Assembly: GCF_032854445.1 (NCBI RefSeq)
Contig: NC_088302.1
Location: 30,783,979 to 30,847,978, forward strand
Length of the DNA: 64,000 bases
Origin: Liolophura sinensis
Lineage: Eukaryota > Mollusca > Polyplacophora > Chitonida > Chitonidae
Direction of reading: 5' to 3'
Under the pieces are notes generated by a model. It made no database searches, was not told the DNA's origin, and saw nothing but the letters and a program-made list of their open reading frames with translations. Positions 32,701-44,181 of the stretch are shown in pieces. The translations under genes and the position numbers were made by a program. Positions within the stretch are counted from its first letter, which is position 1. Every line of letters starts with the position of its first letter.

Positions 32701-35700
32701 CAGGCAGACCCATTCTGTACTCCTGTGAGTGGCCACTCTACACCAACGGCAGGGGTGTACAGGTTTGTGTGATATCCAGACAAATGACCACTCACCCAAT
32801 GACTCAACACCTTATGATGATTGACAGAGCACGGAATGAATGACTAAGCACCTGATGATGAATGATTGAACATATAATGAATGACAGATCATCTAATTAT
32901 GAGCTCTTAGTGACGAAAGACTGAGCACTAAGACTGAGACGTTAAAAATGGACCAACGAGAACATGAAGGACTAACCACCAGTTGACAGACACTGAGCAC
33001 TGACTAACAAATGAGCCATTGTAAACCACTGAGCAACAGACAGTAATCCATTCAGCACAAAATCATAGTGTCAAATCATGATCCACAAAGCATCAAATCA
33101 CGAACCACTGAGCACAAAGCTGTGAACTGCTGAGCACGAAATCATGAATCACTGAGCACCAGATCATGGACCTCTGAGCATCAAATCGTGAACCACTGAG
33201 CACAACACTGTGAACTGCTGAGCACCAAATCGTAACTCACTGAGCATCAAATCGTGAACCACTTAGCACAAAACTTTGAGCCACTGAGCACCAGATCAGG
33301 AACCACTGAACTGCTGAGCACCAAATCATAAACCACTGAGGACCAGATCATAAACCAATGGGCACCAGATGAGGAACCACTGAACTACTAAGCACCAAAT
33401 CACGAACCACTGAGGACCAGGTCAGGAACCATTGAACTGCTGAGCACCAAACCACGAATCACAGAGCACCAAATTGTCAACAGATGGTCATCAAAATTTA
33501 TGGCCACTATAAAGCACCAAATCATGAAACACTGAACACAGAATCATGAATCACTGAACACCACATTGTCATCCACTGAGCATGAAATGATCAACCATTG
33601 AGCAACCACATTGCCAACTACAGTGCACCAAATTTAGTACACAGTGCCAAAACCGTGAACAGCAGAGCACTAAATCTTCAATCACTGAGCTCCACATCTA
33701 CAGCCATTAAGCATCAAACCATGGGTCTCAGACAAATCAATAAAAAATAAATCCTGAAGCACCAAGTATCAGATGAAGAATGCAACCAATAACAAAGCAT
33801 TCAATTATGAAGAGCTTTATAACATTGAAGAGGGCATGACTGGACTCCAGATGCATGTACAAGCATGAAGTCAACACCCAGTACAGGAACCAAACAGAAA
33901 AACGGCGATCAGTCACTGAAAATCAGCCTCAGTTTTTCTTTGACCGGAATTCATTGGTTCTGAAAGCCAGTTTACATAAGATAACCCTACACCTGCATGT
34001 GTCAAAGAAAACTATATTTACAAGATCCAGGACATCCTGTTGAACAGTTAATCAACATTATAGGACACTTCTGCACAAACAGCAGGTCTTACAATCCAGT
34101 AATCCCTTTATCCCAGCCTTCCTGTTTGCATTTTTTTGTTGTTTTTTTTTTTGCTTTTTTTTTACACCAGTTTTGCCACTTTATTCATTTGATAGTTCAC
34201 ATGATGTATTTAATGCATTATGCATGTACCAAACTAACAGATGTCTTTACAATAATTAATCCAGCGGAACCCTCCTAATATTGTGAGTCTCAGCTGTTTT
34301 TGTCCAATAATCTTACTGTTTTTATGGAGACAACACTGCTCAATCTTATTTATTAATTTATTTTTTTTTAATTATATTTTTCCTTAAGTGACTAACCCAA
34401 GCCAATGAAAAACTGCATGCTTCGTGATATTCATCCTGCGTTTTGAACTCTTCAGGAGTTAAATATGGGTATATTTTTTCGCTTCAACTGTCTGCTGAAA
34501 CTTTGCCTGTACATTGATTTCCCTGTCACCTGACATATCCTTGCATGTGGCTGTTGTTTACACTGTTCATCGTCTCCCCTGTATCATATGCATTGTTTTT
34601 TATGCTTAACTGGTATGTCATTTATACAGAGAAGTACATACATGTACCTTTGTATTTATGTTCTTATTATGAAATTCATATTTTGTTGTACATGTTCAAG
34701 ATATTGGTTATGATATTACTTTATTGGTTGCTGATGTTCAGCACGATTCAACATGGGCATGTTATCACTACATGTGTGTGATAAATTGTTTATATACATG
34801 TACATGTGACCTTCAGATTCGTCAAATCAAGAGAGGACATGGTGCCTAAAACATAACATTGCTCAAGATGCCATAAATGCTAGAAGAAACAACTGTTATT
34901 GTAACAATTTCATTCTTGTCGTTGAGTTTTCACATTGATTATGACTTCAAACTGAGATAGAAAAGACTCCATAATCTCCATCATATGTTTTTGTTTTTTT
35001 TTTTTTAAATCAGGCGAATTGTATTTCCTGGTCAAATAGAAAAGCTTTACTAATGAACTGCTACAGCTGTTGGCAAGTTGTCAGACTAGCAGACAAAGTT
35101 AAAATGTCAACAAAAGAAAGCCTATGTTCTCCATCTGTTTTCTTGTCTTTTGGAGAATAGTACAGTCTGGATACATCATTGCCTCTGGAAGAAAATAAAA
35201 TTCTAGAACAAAACTGAGTAAGCAACAAGTTTGATATTCAGTTTGATTCCAGAGTCTGCCAAAGTTCATTTCTTGGTGAAGAAGTTTTTGGTCTTCGGTC
35301 TGTCTGACTCTCAAAGAAGATTCCTAAATGTGAAGAGAGTTGAATTGTCTACTTTCTACAGCTACAAGTGTGAACAGAATTCTGCTTACATGCCAACTGG
35401 AACATGACTACAGGTTCCTGTACTTCTCTTCTGCAGGGTACCCAATTATGGGCAAGTTTTTAAACATGACTGGCCGACCCATTTTATATTCCTGCAGCTG
35501 GCCTGCATATATAGTTGGGGAAGATGGTCTGAAGGTTAGTCCCACTGTGCACACTTATAAAATCTAGGGTACTGAAATAGATATAAAATCTATGGCATTG
35601 GTTAATTCTGTTCAATTAACTTTCAGCATCTAGGGTAACAACTGCCTGTGAGATTTTAATGTTTCTCCATTAAATGATAGGCATTCCAGTGTAGGTTAAG

Positions 35701-38700
35701 TTTCAAGGATTTCTGTGCAACGGTAGGCATCCTATTGTTGGCAAAATTCAGGGATAACTGTACAATTGTAGACATCCTGCTGTAGGTAAAATTCACTGAT
35801 TCCTGTTCAATTCTAGACATCCCATTGTAGGCAAATTTAGGGATTCCTGTACGATCGCTGACAATTGTAGGCATCCCACTGGAGGCAAAATTCAGGGATT
35901 ACTGTACAATGGTAGGCATCCCAATGTAGGCAAATTTAGGGATTCCTGTACAATCACTGACAGTTGTAGGCATCCCACTGCATTCAGACTTCGTTGATTA
36001 CTGTACACTGGTAGGCATTCCACTGTAGGGAGTGAGTGAGTGAAAGGTTTAACGTCGCTTTCAACAATATTTCAGTTTTATCCCGACAAACATTCCACTG
36101 TAGGCGAAATTCAGGGATTGCTGTACAATGGTAGGCATCCCAATGTTGGCAAAATTCATTCAAAAGAGATTACTGTAAAGTGGTAGGTATCTTACTGTGG
36201 GTAAAATTTACTGATTCCTGTACAATTCTAGGCATCCCAATGATGGCAAAATTCAGGGATAACTGTACAATGGTGGGCATCCCGATGTAGGCAAATTCAG
36301 GGATTTCTGTACAATCACTAACAATTGTAGGCATCTCACTGCATTCAAAATTCGTTGATTACTGTACAGTGGTAGGCATTCCACTGTAGGCAAAATTCAG
36401 GGATTCCTGTATAGTTGTAGGCATTACCCTGTACATTGTTCTGTTCTGTTTTTTATATATTCCCTCCTTACATACCTTTGCACTTGACCTTCATTCCAGT
36501 CTCCAGAGCACGACCTTGCCTGGTACATTTTGCTGAACCATATATGCTAAGGTTACTACAGTTACTGCAGTTTAACTTTCACTACCCTACCATTTTTTAA
36601 GTATAGTCTACCATCTGTGTTCTCCACTTCTCATATTTTCATATTTGCTCTTTGGGGATGATTTCATTTTTCACAAACATGGATTACTGGAAGATCTATA
36701 CTTTTTGGACTGGTTGTTTTTGGACACATTTAAAGTTCATAAAACTTTTTTATGTTTTTCTTCCACGTCATCATAAAATTCATTGCACACACTGCATATC
36801 AGTAGGGCCTGGAATACAACGTAAGAGGGAATATTGTATTCCACACAGAACAATAATGGCTGGCTCAGTTGGACTTTTTTCAACTTTTATAAACTTGACA
36901 TTGACGCATCATTGACATTTGACACTTTATTCTTATTTCAGAAATTTTATTCCCCTTAAAAATATATTCAATGATTATGAGATATTCTATTTAAATAATC
37001 AACATAAAATTAGTTTATGTAGTGACATGTGAAATCTCCTTAAGTTTAAGCTGAAATATATCAGTTTTCAAAGTTTTAAAATTGTCTAACTTAAATTTTA
37101 AATATTTGTTGTGATTATTTTTGTTTGCACATGATACAGTCCTCCGAGCTTGTGGAGATGTAATGTGACGGCTGACACTTCACCAAATTCTGGATCTTTT
37201 TGTAAAGAGATTTGTCCTGCTGAGAAAGGGTTGCCAGGCTGACTTTTTTTGCAATAGTGTTTTAAAACTCTCATTGACTTACATGTACTCAAGCTCACAA
37301 AACATTCATTATCTTATATTCTGAACAAGACTTGAAAAATACTAGGTTTCTAGTCTTTTGATCATTTTAGCATCGTTGAATAATAGAAACAGTTTCGCAT
37401 TTAGCGCTTTCAAATTTTTCGTGTACATTGATACAGACAGTGTACATTGTATATGGAGGAATCTGTATTTCCCCTTTCTGCTTCTCCTGTCAGTTCGTCA
37501 GCTCTTGCATGTCCAGTCATCATGTCAACCACAGGTTTGTATAAAGTAGCTGTTCTCACAATTTTCACAAACTACAAGAAACTGCACTGTGAAGGCAAAT
37601 TTTTATCTTGACTTCCCATACAAGTCTGCATATCACATCTTTATTTTAAAATGAAGGCAAGAAAGAACAAATGCCAACAAGATTATTTCAGTAGAATCTG
37701 TAGTATATGGTAGTGCAATTGTTACCAGGCAAGTGTTGTCGTTGTTGCTCATGTGGGGATCGGCCATTTTGATACTTTTTGCTTGTGATGTTACATTCAG
37801 TATGTCATACACATCTGAAACAGCTACCCTAATTCTTCAACCTTTTCAACCACCACTATAACCAATATTTTGAAACATTCTGAGAAAAGTATGAGTTGTA
37901 GAGAAATAATCTGCACAGTTTGATGAAGTTTGCATCTTTATCAACACAAAGAAATCACTTCTGGTGTCATTTTCGTAATAATTGTATGGCTTGCCTAAAT
38001 TGCACTAAAAAGTACTTTTGTGGTTGAAAAGATTTACAGTAACTCATCACTGCAGATATCTAGTTTGTCCATTTTGTTGAAAGAAAGAGGTAAAAGTGAC
38101 AGAAGTGAAAATTACATGTGCAGACTGTGAATGTTAATTAAATCAGTAGATGGGTAGTAGGTAAAGATAGCAATCATCAGTGATCTTCATATTAATTTAC
38201 ACTCAGACTTGGGGGATTAGGGGAATTAAATATGGATAAGCTGTGTGTATAATGCATGGATTAGGAATGGTGGAGTGTGGCTTTCTATCACATAGGCAGT
38301 ATTTCTGCCGTATCAGGGTTAGAGAAGAATTTGGAAAATTACACTGTTAGCAGAGAAACATGAAAAAGTTAGCAGAGAAACTAAATGGCAGTTGTTACCC
38401 TCGCATGAAAGTTTTGTATTGATAAATTAATTTATAGTCTTACAAAAAAAATGAATGTTTTAAGTCATTATAAATTTAGTTTAAGTAAATATTTTTACAA
38501 AATCATAAGATTAATATTTTATTAAATTTTCAAAAAGAGGTATTGAGATCAAAAGTTTGCTATGCTCCGATCTGGTTGCAGAGACCTGCCAACCTCAGCA
38601 ACTTTGTAGATAAATTTGGGGCAATTCCTCCATATGAGAAGATAGCAGAGACTTGTAACACCTGGAGGAACTACGGTGACATTCAGGACTCCTGGGATAG

Positions 38701-41431
38701 CGTGATCGATATCATTCAGTTCTATGGGAAAAATGAGGGCAACTTCAGTGGTGTTAGCGGCCCTGGTAATTTTAATGACCCAGACATGGTAAGTGGAGAG
38801 AAACATTACACAGACTTGTTCCTATAGCCGTGGAACTCAAACGAGAAAGGTAATGTTGAGAAAAGGTATCCTATACACTGAAATCATTACAACAAAGTAG
38901 GCTCTGGAACTGCACTATGGAAAAGTTTGAACCGACAAGTTGCCAACTTGGTTTTGTCAGGTATGTGAAAAGTGTCTAAGAAAATGGAAGGAAAATACCC
39001 AAAGTATATGTATCTGTCTTTCCTTTACCCCATCGACCTTCTTTCTCTTCCTTCGTCAAATTTACTTAGACAAAGAACCTTTTTCAGTTCCCAAGTGTTT
39101 GAAATTCTGGCAACCCTTGCTCTTGTTTGCCAAAAATCCACCTTAGTTGGCAGTAGTTGTTAATGTCTAGCTGTTAACAAGCTCAGAGGATCATATCATG
39201 GGGATGTTTCTGAAACAAATTTCATGATGATCAACAAAATCATCACATTCAATTGCCTCCTTAGACGAATTACACTGCAATAAGGCAGGCATGCAACATG
39301 TGGCGTAACTATGGTGACGTGCAGGACAGTTGGGATAGCATTCTGTCTATCGTTGAGTTCTACGGTCAGGACAAAGGAAACTTCTCCGAAGCAGCTGGCC
39401 CTGGGGGGTGGAACGATCCAGACATGGTAAAAACTGCAGATAGTGGGGACAATGGGTTTAGTGGTAATACCTGGAAAAATTTAAACAGTTTAAAGCGCTG
39501 GCTACCTGAGAATGTTAGGTTATTGACCAATTAGGCTGTGTGTTGGAATTCTCATCTGTTGGAGATTCAACTGAGGCTTTAGGTCAGGACGTTTGTAAGG
39601 TACCTGACAAAGATTGATTGTATTCTATGGGCACTCAGCTTTCCTCCACCCATAAACCTAACTCCAGCCATCAAATGTATGAAAAGCTCTTGAGTACAGC
39701 ATTAAACACCAGTTAAATGAACAAATGAATTTGAATGAAAGTGTGTTTCCTGGGATGAAAGTGCATGGTACCTGAGGTACCAAAGGTACCAGATCTATGT
39801 GGACCTACTTTACTCTGGTCAGAATATGTAACCTGAAGGTACATTGAGAAAGGCAGGGCATCAAGATTGCTGCAATGAAAGAAGACGTTGAAATGGAAGC
39901 GATGTTTGACTTTGTGTTCTCTTCATTTATTGTATCAGTAAGTGAATGTTGATGGAGCAGGATGACAATAAATGATCTCCCCCCCAACAACCCCACCAAG
40001 TTCAAAATTGTCTTTCTTACCTGTTTGTTAACAAACTTCTGTATATTCAGCCCTTTTTGTACAATCCATTGAAATTCATTGTGGTAACGAGGCATTATTG
40101 CAGTTCAAGACTGTACATTCATTTCCTTGCCATTATCGATTACCTTTTACTGTGGAATGGCGACTTAGTTTCAGGCTGAATTAATTATTGTTCGAAGTGC
40201 AATGCATAATTAATGTGCCACTGATTACCAGCAACAGAAGTGAAGAATGAACAATATACTACAGCAGCATGACAAGAAAAATGACAAAATGCTGTTGGTC
40301 CTCTCACTTTTGAGTAAATTGTCCATTTGTATTCCAGTTGATCGTTGGTGACTTTGGACTGAGCATAGAGCAACAAAAGGCCCAGATGGCTATGTGGTGC
40401 ATCATGGCCTCTCCTCTCTTCATGTCCAATGATCTACGGAAGATGCCTCAAGAATCCAAGGCTATCCTCCAGAATATCCATGCCATCAAAATCAACCAGG
40501 ATCCATTGGGGATCCAGGGCAAGCAAGTATTTGGGGTTAGTGTTTGCTTGGGGATGTCTAGTATTATCTCGGTGTCCATCGAACAGTCAGCAGTGCTACA
40601 AGCGATTTCTTTAATGTTTATTTCTTTCACTCTTACTAAATGTTAACTCAGATGTTGTGAAATGAAATCTCTCTCACAAATTCTAATCAATGATTGCACT
40701 TGGATATCCTCATACTGGGGAAGTGTTCGTTGAATACCTTCCCTTGTTGTGGCCTACCAATCCATTCATTGTACATCAGAATATTAAAACTGTTGTTCTG
40801 ACAGCGACACCCAGTTGTTATTTTATCTTATCTGATATTTAAGGTATGTTGTTTAATCAGGACACTTTCATTTGATCATGTAACTGACTGCCCAGTGAAA
40901 TAAGCACAAATTCACAGTAGTTGTGACATGCCTTAAAAAGTCCATGTCAACTTACACACAGGCGCCATGCTTAATGAATTGTCCATTCAAAGAGATAAAA
41001 TGGCAAACATGTTACTGGTCCAGAGGCTGCTTTTTGTAGCTAAAAATGTTGGGCATGTAAACACCAATCAAGTAAAGAAATAAATGCATTATATTTATAA
41101 AACTGTTCATGCCAATGAGTAGGGTGAAGAGATTGTTTACAGTACTTAAATTGTTGTAATGTGTTGTATATTTCAGATTGGCAATCTTCTGGTGTGGACA
41201 CGTCCAATCATGCCGAAGGGAACAACAGCCTTTGTGGTCCTGAACAAAGGAACGGGGGGTACACCCACAAAGCTTGATCTTAACGTTGATTTGCTAGGAC
41301 AGAACCCTTCGGGTTATAATATCACAGAAGTGTTTGACCAAACGTCACTGGGCATTTTCAAACCGTCAGAGAAAATAACTATAAGCGTTAATCCAACAGG
41401 TGTAATATTTGCTGTTGGAACGCCAGTTTAA
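29583..41431 (+). CDS. GH27 alpha-galactosidase / alpha-N-acetylgalactosaminidase, copy 1, with duplicated cassette exons
   Basis: A family GH27 enzyme removing terminal alpha-linked galactose or GalNAc from glycoconjugates, probably in the lysosome. Exons: 1, 29583-29731; 2, 30168-30342; 3, 31588-31762; 4a, 32668-32762; 4b, 35437-35534; 5a, 38582-38788; 5b, 39265-39426; 6, 40338-40535 (or to 40526); 7, 41177-41431. The 4a/5b form predicts 402 residues and the 4b/5a form 418 (human GLA 429, NAGA 411). It has a signal peptide ending VEA before [13 protein letters not shown]. Catalytic parts are the nucleophile in KFDGC (Asp155) and the acid/base in WRNYGD (Asp216 or Asp232). IDDCW is present, and there are several N-glycosylation sequons. 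An AG lies 3 bases before the ATG, so a 5' UTR intron is likely. Family assignment is certain; which substrate is used depends on splicing. Confidence 0.95.
30168..30342 (+). CDS. GH27 copy 1 exon 2
   Basis: Encodes [20 protein letters not shown], then [20 protein letters not shown] and on to LAKY, with the substrate-binding Asp pair in IDDCW. The acceptor is TTTACAG and the donor GTAAGT. It is 175 nt, as in both other copies. Confidence 0.95.
31106..31281 (+). mobile_element. SINE type A, 5'-truncated, with target-site duplication
   Basis: Starts CAAGTCCAGCTCATGCTGGC and ends CCAATCAAATCAAATCAAG. ATATCCTTAT repeats at 31096-31105 and 31282-31291. In GH27 copy 1 intron 2. Confidence 0.88.
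31588..31762 (+). CDS. GH27 copy 1 exon 3 (nucleophile)
   Basis: Encodes [20 protein letters not shown], then [20 protein letters not shown] and [11 protein letters not shown]. The Asp of KFDGC aligns with the GLA nucleophile Asp170. It ends in phase 1 before GTGAGT and must join exon 4a or 4b. Confidence 0.95.
32668..32762 (+). CDS. GH27 copy 1 exon 4a: galactosidase-type specificity loop
   Basis: 95 nt, encoding [20 protein letters not shown] and then [17 protein letters not shown] equals human GLA Cys202 to Tyr207, where Glu203 and Leu206 select galactose and exclude N-acetyl groups. It enters in phase 1 and leaves in phase 0. The length equals exon 4 of copies 2 and 3, so this looks like the ancestral exon. 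The acceptor is ACTTTAG and the donor GTTTGT. Confidence 0.9.
32810..33730. repeat. Degenerate minisatellite between exons 4a and 4b
   Basis: Motifs such as AACCACTGAGCACCAAATCA recur every ~25-30 bases over 900 bases. Non-coding; the first copies begin about 50 bases after the 4a donor. Confidence 0.85.
35437..35534 (+). CDS. GH27 copy 1 exon 4b: GalNAc-type specificity loop
   Basis: 98 nt, encoding [20 protein letters not shown] and then [18 protein letters not shown] is the human NAGA motif, where Ser188 and Ala191 make room for the N-acetyl group. The acceptor is TTCTGCAG and the donor GTTAGT. It has the same entry and exit phases as exon 4a, so joining 4a to 4b would break the frame. 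Confidence 0.9.
35655..36440. repeat. Degenerate minisatellite between exons 4b and 5a
   Basis: About 18 loose copies of a ~43-base unit, with GTAGGCATCCCACTGTAGGC and AAATTCAGGGATTCCTGTAC. A fragment of SINE type B tail (GAGTGAGTGA, AGGTTTAACGTCGC) interrupts it near 36030-36095. Confidence 0.85.
38582..38788 (+). CDS. GH27 copy 1 exon 5a: alternative acid/base exon
   Basis: 207 nt, 69 codons, phase 0 at both ends. It starts [20 protein letters not shown], continues [20 protein letters not shown] and ends [10 protein letters not shown] before GTAAGT. The Asp of WRNYGD aligns with GLA Asp231. It has 15 more codons than exon 5b, all at the start. The usual Trp of GPGxWNDPDM is Phe. The acceptor GGTTGCAG has a weak pyrimidine tract, so the first few residues are less sure. 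Confidence 0.85.
39265..39426 (+). CDS. GH27 copy 1 exon 5b: acid/base exon, galactosidase-like
   Basis: 162 nt, 54 codons, phase 0 at both ends. It encodes [20 protein letters not shown] and ends [12 protein letters not shown]. It matches GLA NYTEIRQYCNHW and has the same length as exon 5 of copies 2 and 3. The acceptor is CTCCTTAG and the donor GTAAAA. Confidence 0.92.
39640..39730 (+). mobile_element. Decayed SINE 3' fragment
   Basis: CTTTCCTCCACCCATAAACC and CTCTTGAGTACAGCATTAAA resemble the ends of the local SINEs; very diverged. Confidence 0.45.
40338..40535 (+). CDS. GH27 copy 1 exon 6
   Basis: Encodes [20 protein letters not shown], then [20 protein letters not shown] and [12 protein letters not shown], the end of the barrel domain. 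The 3' end could be 40526 (CAA/GTATTT) or 40535 (GGG/GTTAGT); both keep the frame. Confidence 0.9.
41177..41431 (+). CDS. GH27 copy 1 exon 7 (C-terminal beta domain)
   Basis: Encodes [20 protein letters not shown], then [22 protein letters not shown] and [15 protein letters not shown], ending in TAA. VWxRP and NPTGV match the family's C-terminal antiparallel domain. Confidence 0.93.
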   Translation: MGNLLVWTRPIMPKGTTAFVVLNKGTGGTPTKLDLNVDLLGQNPSGYNITEVFDQTSLGIFKPSEKITISVNPTGVIFAVGTPV

Positions 41432-41679
41432 TCCTTAAGTTCACACTTAAAAAATGTATTCTTTCATACAAAATGGATGGGTGTAAGGGGTTAAGCGTAA
41501 GAGATTGTTGATTTTCAATTTGTTGCTTATTGAGAATTCAAGTGACTTGTCAAAATTACCTTATAAAGTGAAAATACATTCCATGAAAAATGTAAAGGGA
41601 TGTTTTGATAAGATTTTTTTTATGATTGCTTGTGGTTGTTGAATATGTAAATATGATACAGTATAATTGCTGTGAATAT

Positions 41680-41685
41680 AATAAA
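41680..41685 (+). terminator. Candidate polyadenylation signal, GH27 copy 1
   Basis: AATAAA about 250 bases after the stop codon of copy 1 and just before a SINE. A second AATAAA is at 42097-42102, beyond the SINE. Neither can be proven from sequence alone. Confidence 0.35.
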
Positions 41686-41689
41686 CCAG

Positions 41690-41919
41690 GGGTGACCAAG
41701 GTGGTTAGCATGCCAGGAGCCTCCCACCAATATGGGCGCTGTGAGTTCAAGTCTAGCTCATGCTGGATTTCTCTCGGTCGTACGTGGAAATGTCTGACAG
41801 CAACCTGAGGATGGTCGTGGGCTACCTCCGGGCTCTGCCCAGTTTCCTCCCAACATAATGGTGGTTGCAGTCGTATAAGTGTAAACATCAATCAAATAAA
41901 TAAATAAATAAATAAATAA
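41690..41919 (+). mobile_element. SINE type A, 3' of GH27 copy 1
   Basis: Nearly complete: decayed A box, GTGAGTTCAAGTCTAGCTCA, central block and a long AAAT tail. It lies within or just after the copy 1 3' UTR. Confidence 0.85.
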
Positions 41920-42464
41920 GTATAGTACGTCAGCATTTTGAAATAAAAAAGGATTTGCTGATGGAATCATGGCTTCATGTTAAATGTAAATCCGGAGACG
42001 AATCTATGCAGCTGAGTATAGTGACTTAAATGTAATGTGTATTTTTGATTTTGTACATGGTCATTATTGATGTTGCTGTTAAAAATGTCTTTCATGAATA
42101 AATGTTCTTTTATTGTAAATCCGCAAGGATTATTATGTAGATGGACTTTCATTTAAAATGCAGTGTTGATAATCTTGAACAGAAAAACACAACGGCAGCT
42201 AAGCGGTGAGTTCTGTGATTAAATTGGTTTTCACATTAACTTTTGGATAGTCAGCATCAAGTATTGTTTTGCTGGCAGTTCAGAAAGCGTTGTAAGCGGA
42301 CTTATTTGGTTCAAAGGTTGGAGGAGAGTTGATTGGTGCATGTATGCAGGTTTGCCTTTCTCAAGACAATTGCAATTGTAGTGGCTCAATTTGAATGATG
42401 ATTGTAAAAAGCACACGGACGTGGCCTCTAATTCACACACTTTGTACCTAAATAACACTTCTAA

Positions 42465-42620
42465 GGTTTCCATTTTGTTAAATTCTTCAAGTGGATACGA
42501 CCAGTTGCATCGTGGAAACGGAAATTCACGCAAAATAAAAGTTCTCGGGCTTCCATTTTGTTAAATTCTTCAGATTGATACCACCAGTTGCATCGTGAAA
42601 ACAGAACTCCACGCAAAGCA
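42465..42620. repeat. Direct repeat, ~73 bp, two copies
   Basis: TTCCATTTTGTTAAATTCTT and CCAGTTGCATCGTG occur at 42467-42537 and 42551-42620. No gene is seen in 41432-44307 otherwise. Confidence 0.85.
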
Positions 42621-43981
42621 GCCGAATCATCTTTAGGACATCTACACCCACAGTTATATCACAGAGTAATAATGGTAGTATGTAGCAAGAAGGCCAAGAA
42701 CAGAAAACATGAATCTAAACCTTGAGTTGTAGAACGTGGAAAGGTGCTCTTATTCTTTTGTAAATAACTCAGAGGAGACACCGTTCTGCAGTAGAAAAAG
42801 TCCTGTCAACAATATTCTAGTTGAATTAGAATTTGAATGTATTAATTTATTTCACTATTGTTTCATTAAAGCTTTACTCAACAGTGCTTCATTTGTTTGG
42901 CGGTCGTTGTATTTACTGACTGAGGGAATGGGAGAAAACCGCTAACCTTTACCTGATACCTGATAAACCTCCTGACTTAAACGATACATGGAAAGGGACT
43001 TTAAAACGAAGAGTATGATTTTAAGGAAAATGAAGAAAGGTACGCCCCAAAAATGGGGGAAAAGCGCAAAATTTTTGAGGAATGTTTTATACTTCTTAGT
43101 AGCCTCACTGTTTTATGGGTATTTTCCGTAAATGGTCTGAAATATTTGCAAATGACCTCCTTGATGAAGATATCAGGGACATCGGGACAAGTTTAAGGAA
43201 ACCAGATTCGAGCTCTCCACCCAGCAAAGCTTTTTGACAGCTGACCGCTGATGCCTTAAGGAAACCGTAGTTAAAAGCCAATATTATGCCCATAGAAGAA
43301 AGCTGAGATGTTTTTTTGTTGTTGTTGTTGTTTTTTTCTTTTTTAGTAATTTTATATGTTAGGCCACCTCATATACATCGTGATAAGAAATAAAATCCAT
43401 CGACTCCATATGAGGGAATGGGGATCTGAATGTCTTTTAAATTGGTTCTTATATTACTTTGGTCGCCTTTTTAGAACTCTTGTATCTGTGTAAAACTCTG
43501 AAAACTGATTGCAGGCGCCTTATAAATTGCATTTAAGAACACATGCAAGGCGTGATCTGCGTTCAGGGACTGGCGTCAAATAATTGGTACACAGTATCGA
43601 TCATCAAGGCGATAGCCAATGGTTGACTGTTACTAGTATTGGTTAGAATTTTTAGTCCGAGTTTATCTGACTTTTGACACTTTTTAGGCTGTTCTCATAA
43701 TTAGAGGTCCACTCATTTGAAGGCACTAAGAGTTACGTAAATGTATCCAGACCACAATTTTGACCTTTTAAATGGCTGAAAATTCGACTTATCATGCGTT
43801 CAGCTCAAACTATAACTGAACGTGATGATGCTATGGAAATAACTTGGATTGGATGTTAGAGTCAGAGAATATTGCTTTTATACTTGGAACAAATCTCTTA
43901 ATCATTTCAAATGGATGGACTTCTAGTGTTAAACTTTTTTTTGGAAATGGTTCTTGGAACGCCCTTAACGGACTACGAGTG

Positions 43982-44181
43982 NNNNNNNNNNNNNNNNNNN
44001 NNNNNNNNNNNNNNNNNNNNNNNNNNNNNNNNNNNNNNNNNNNNNNNNNNNNNNNNNNNNNNNNNNNNNNNNNNNNNNNNNNNNNNNNNNNNNNNNNNNN
44101 NNNNNNNNNNNNNNNNNNNNNNNNNNNNNNNNNNNNNNNNNNNNNNNNNNNNNNNNNNNNNNNNNNNNNNNNNNNNNNNNN
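43982..44181. other. Assembly gap, 200 N
   Basis: Exactly 200 undetermined bases. Both edges carry the same ~75-base sequence (CATTTCAAATGGATGG, TTCTAGTGTTAAAC, GGAAATGGTTCTTG), so the gap sits inside a repeat or joins overlapping haplotype ends. Confidence 0.95.
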
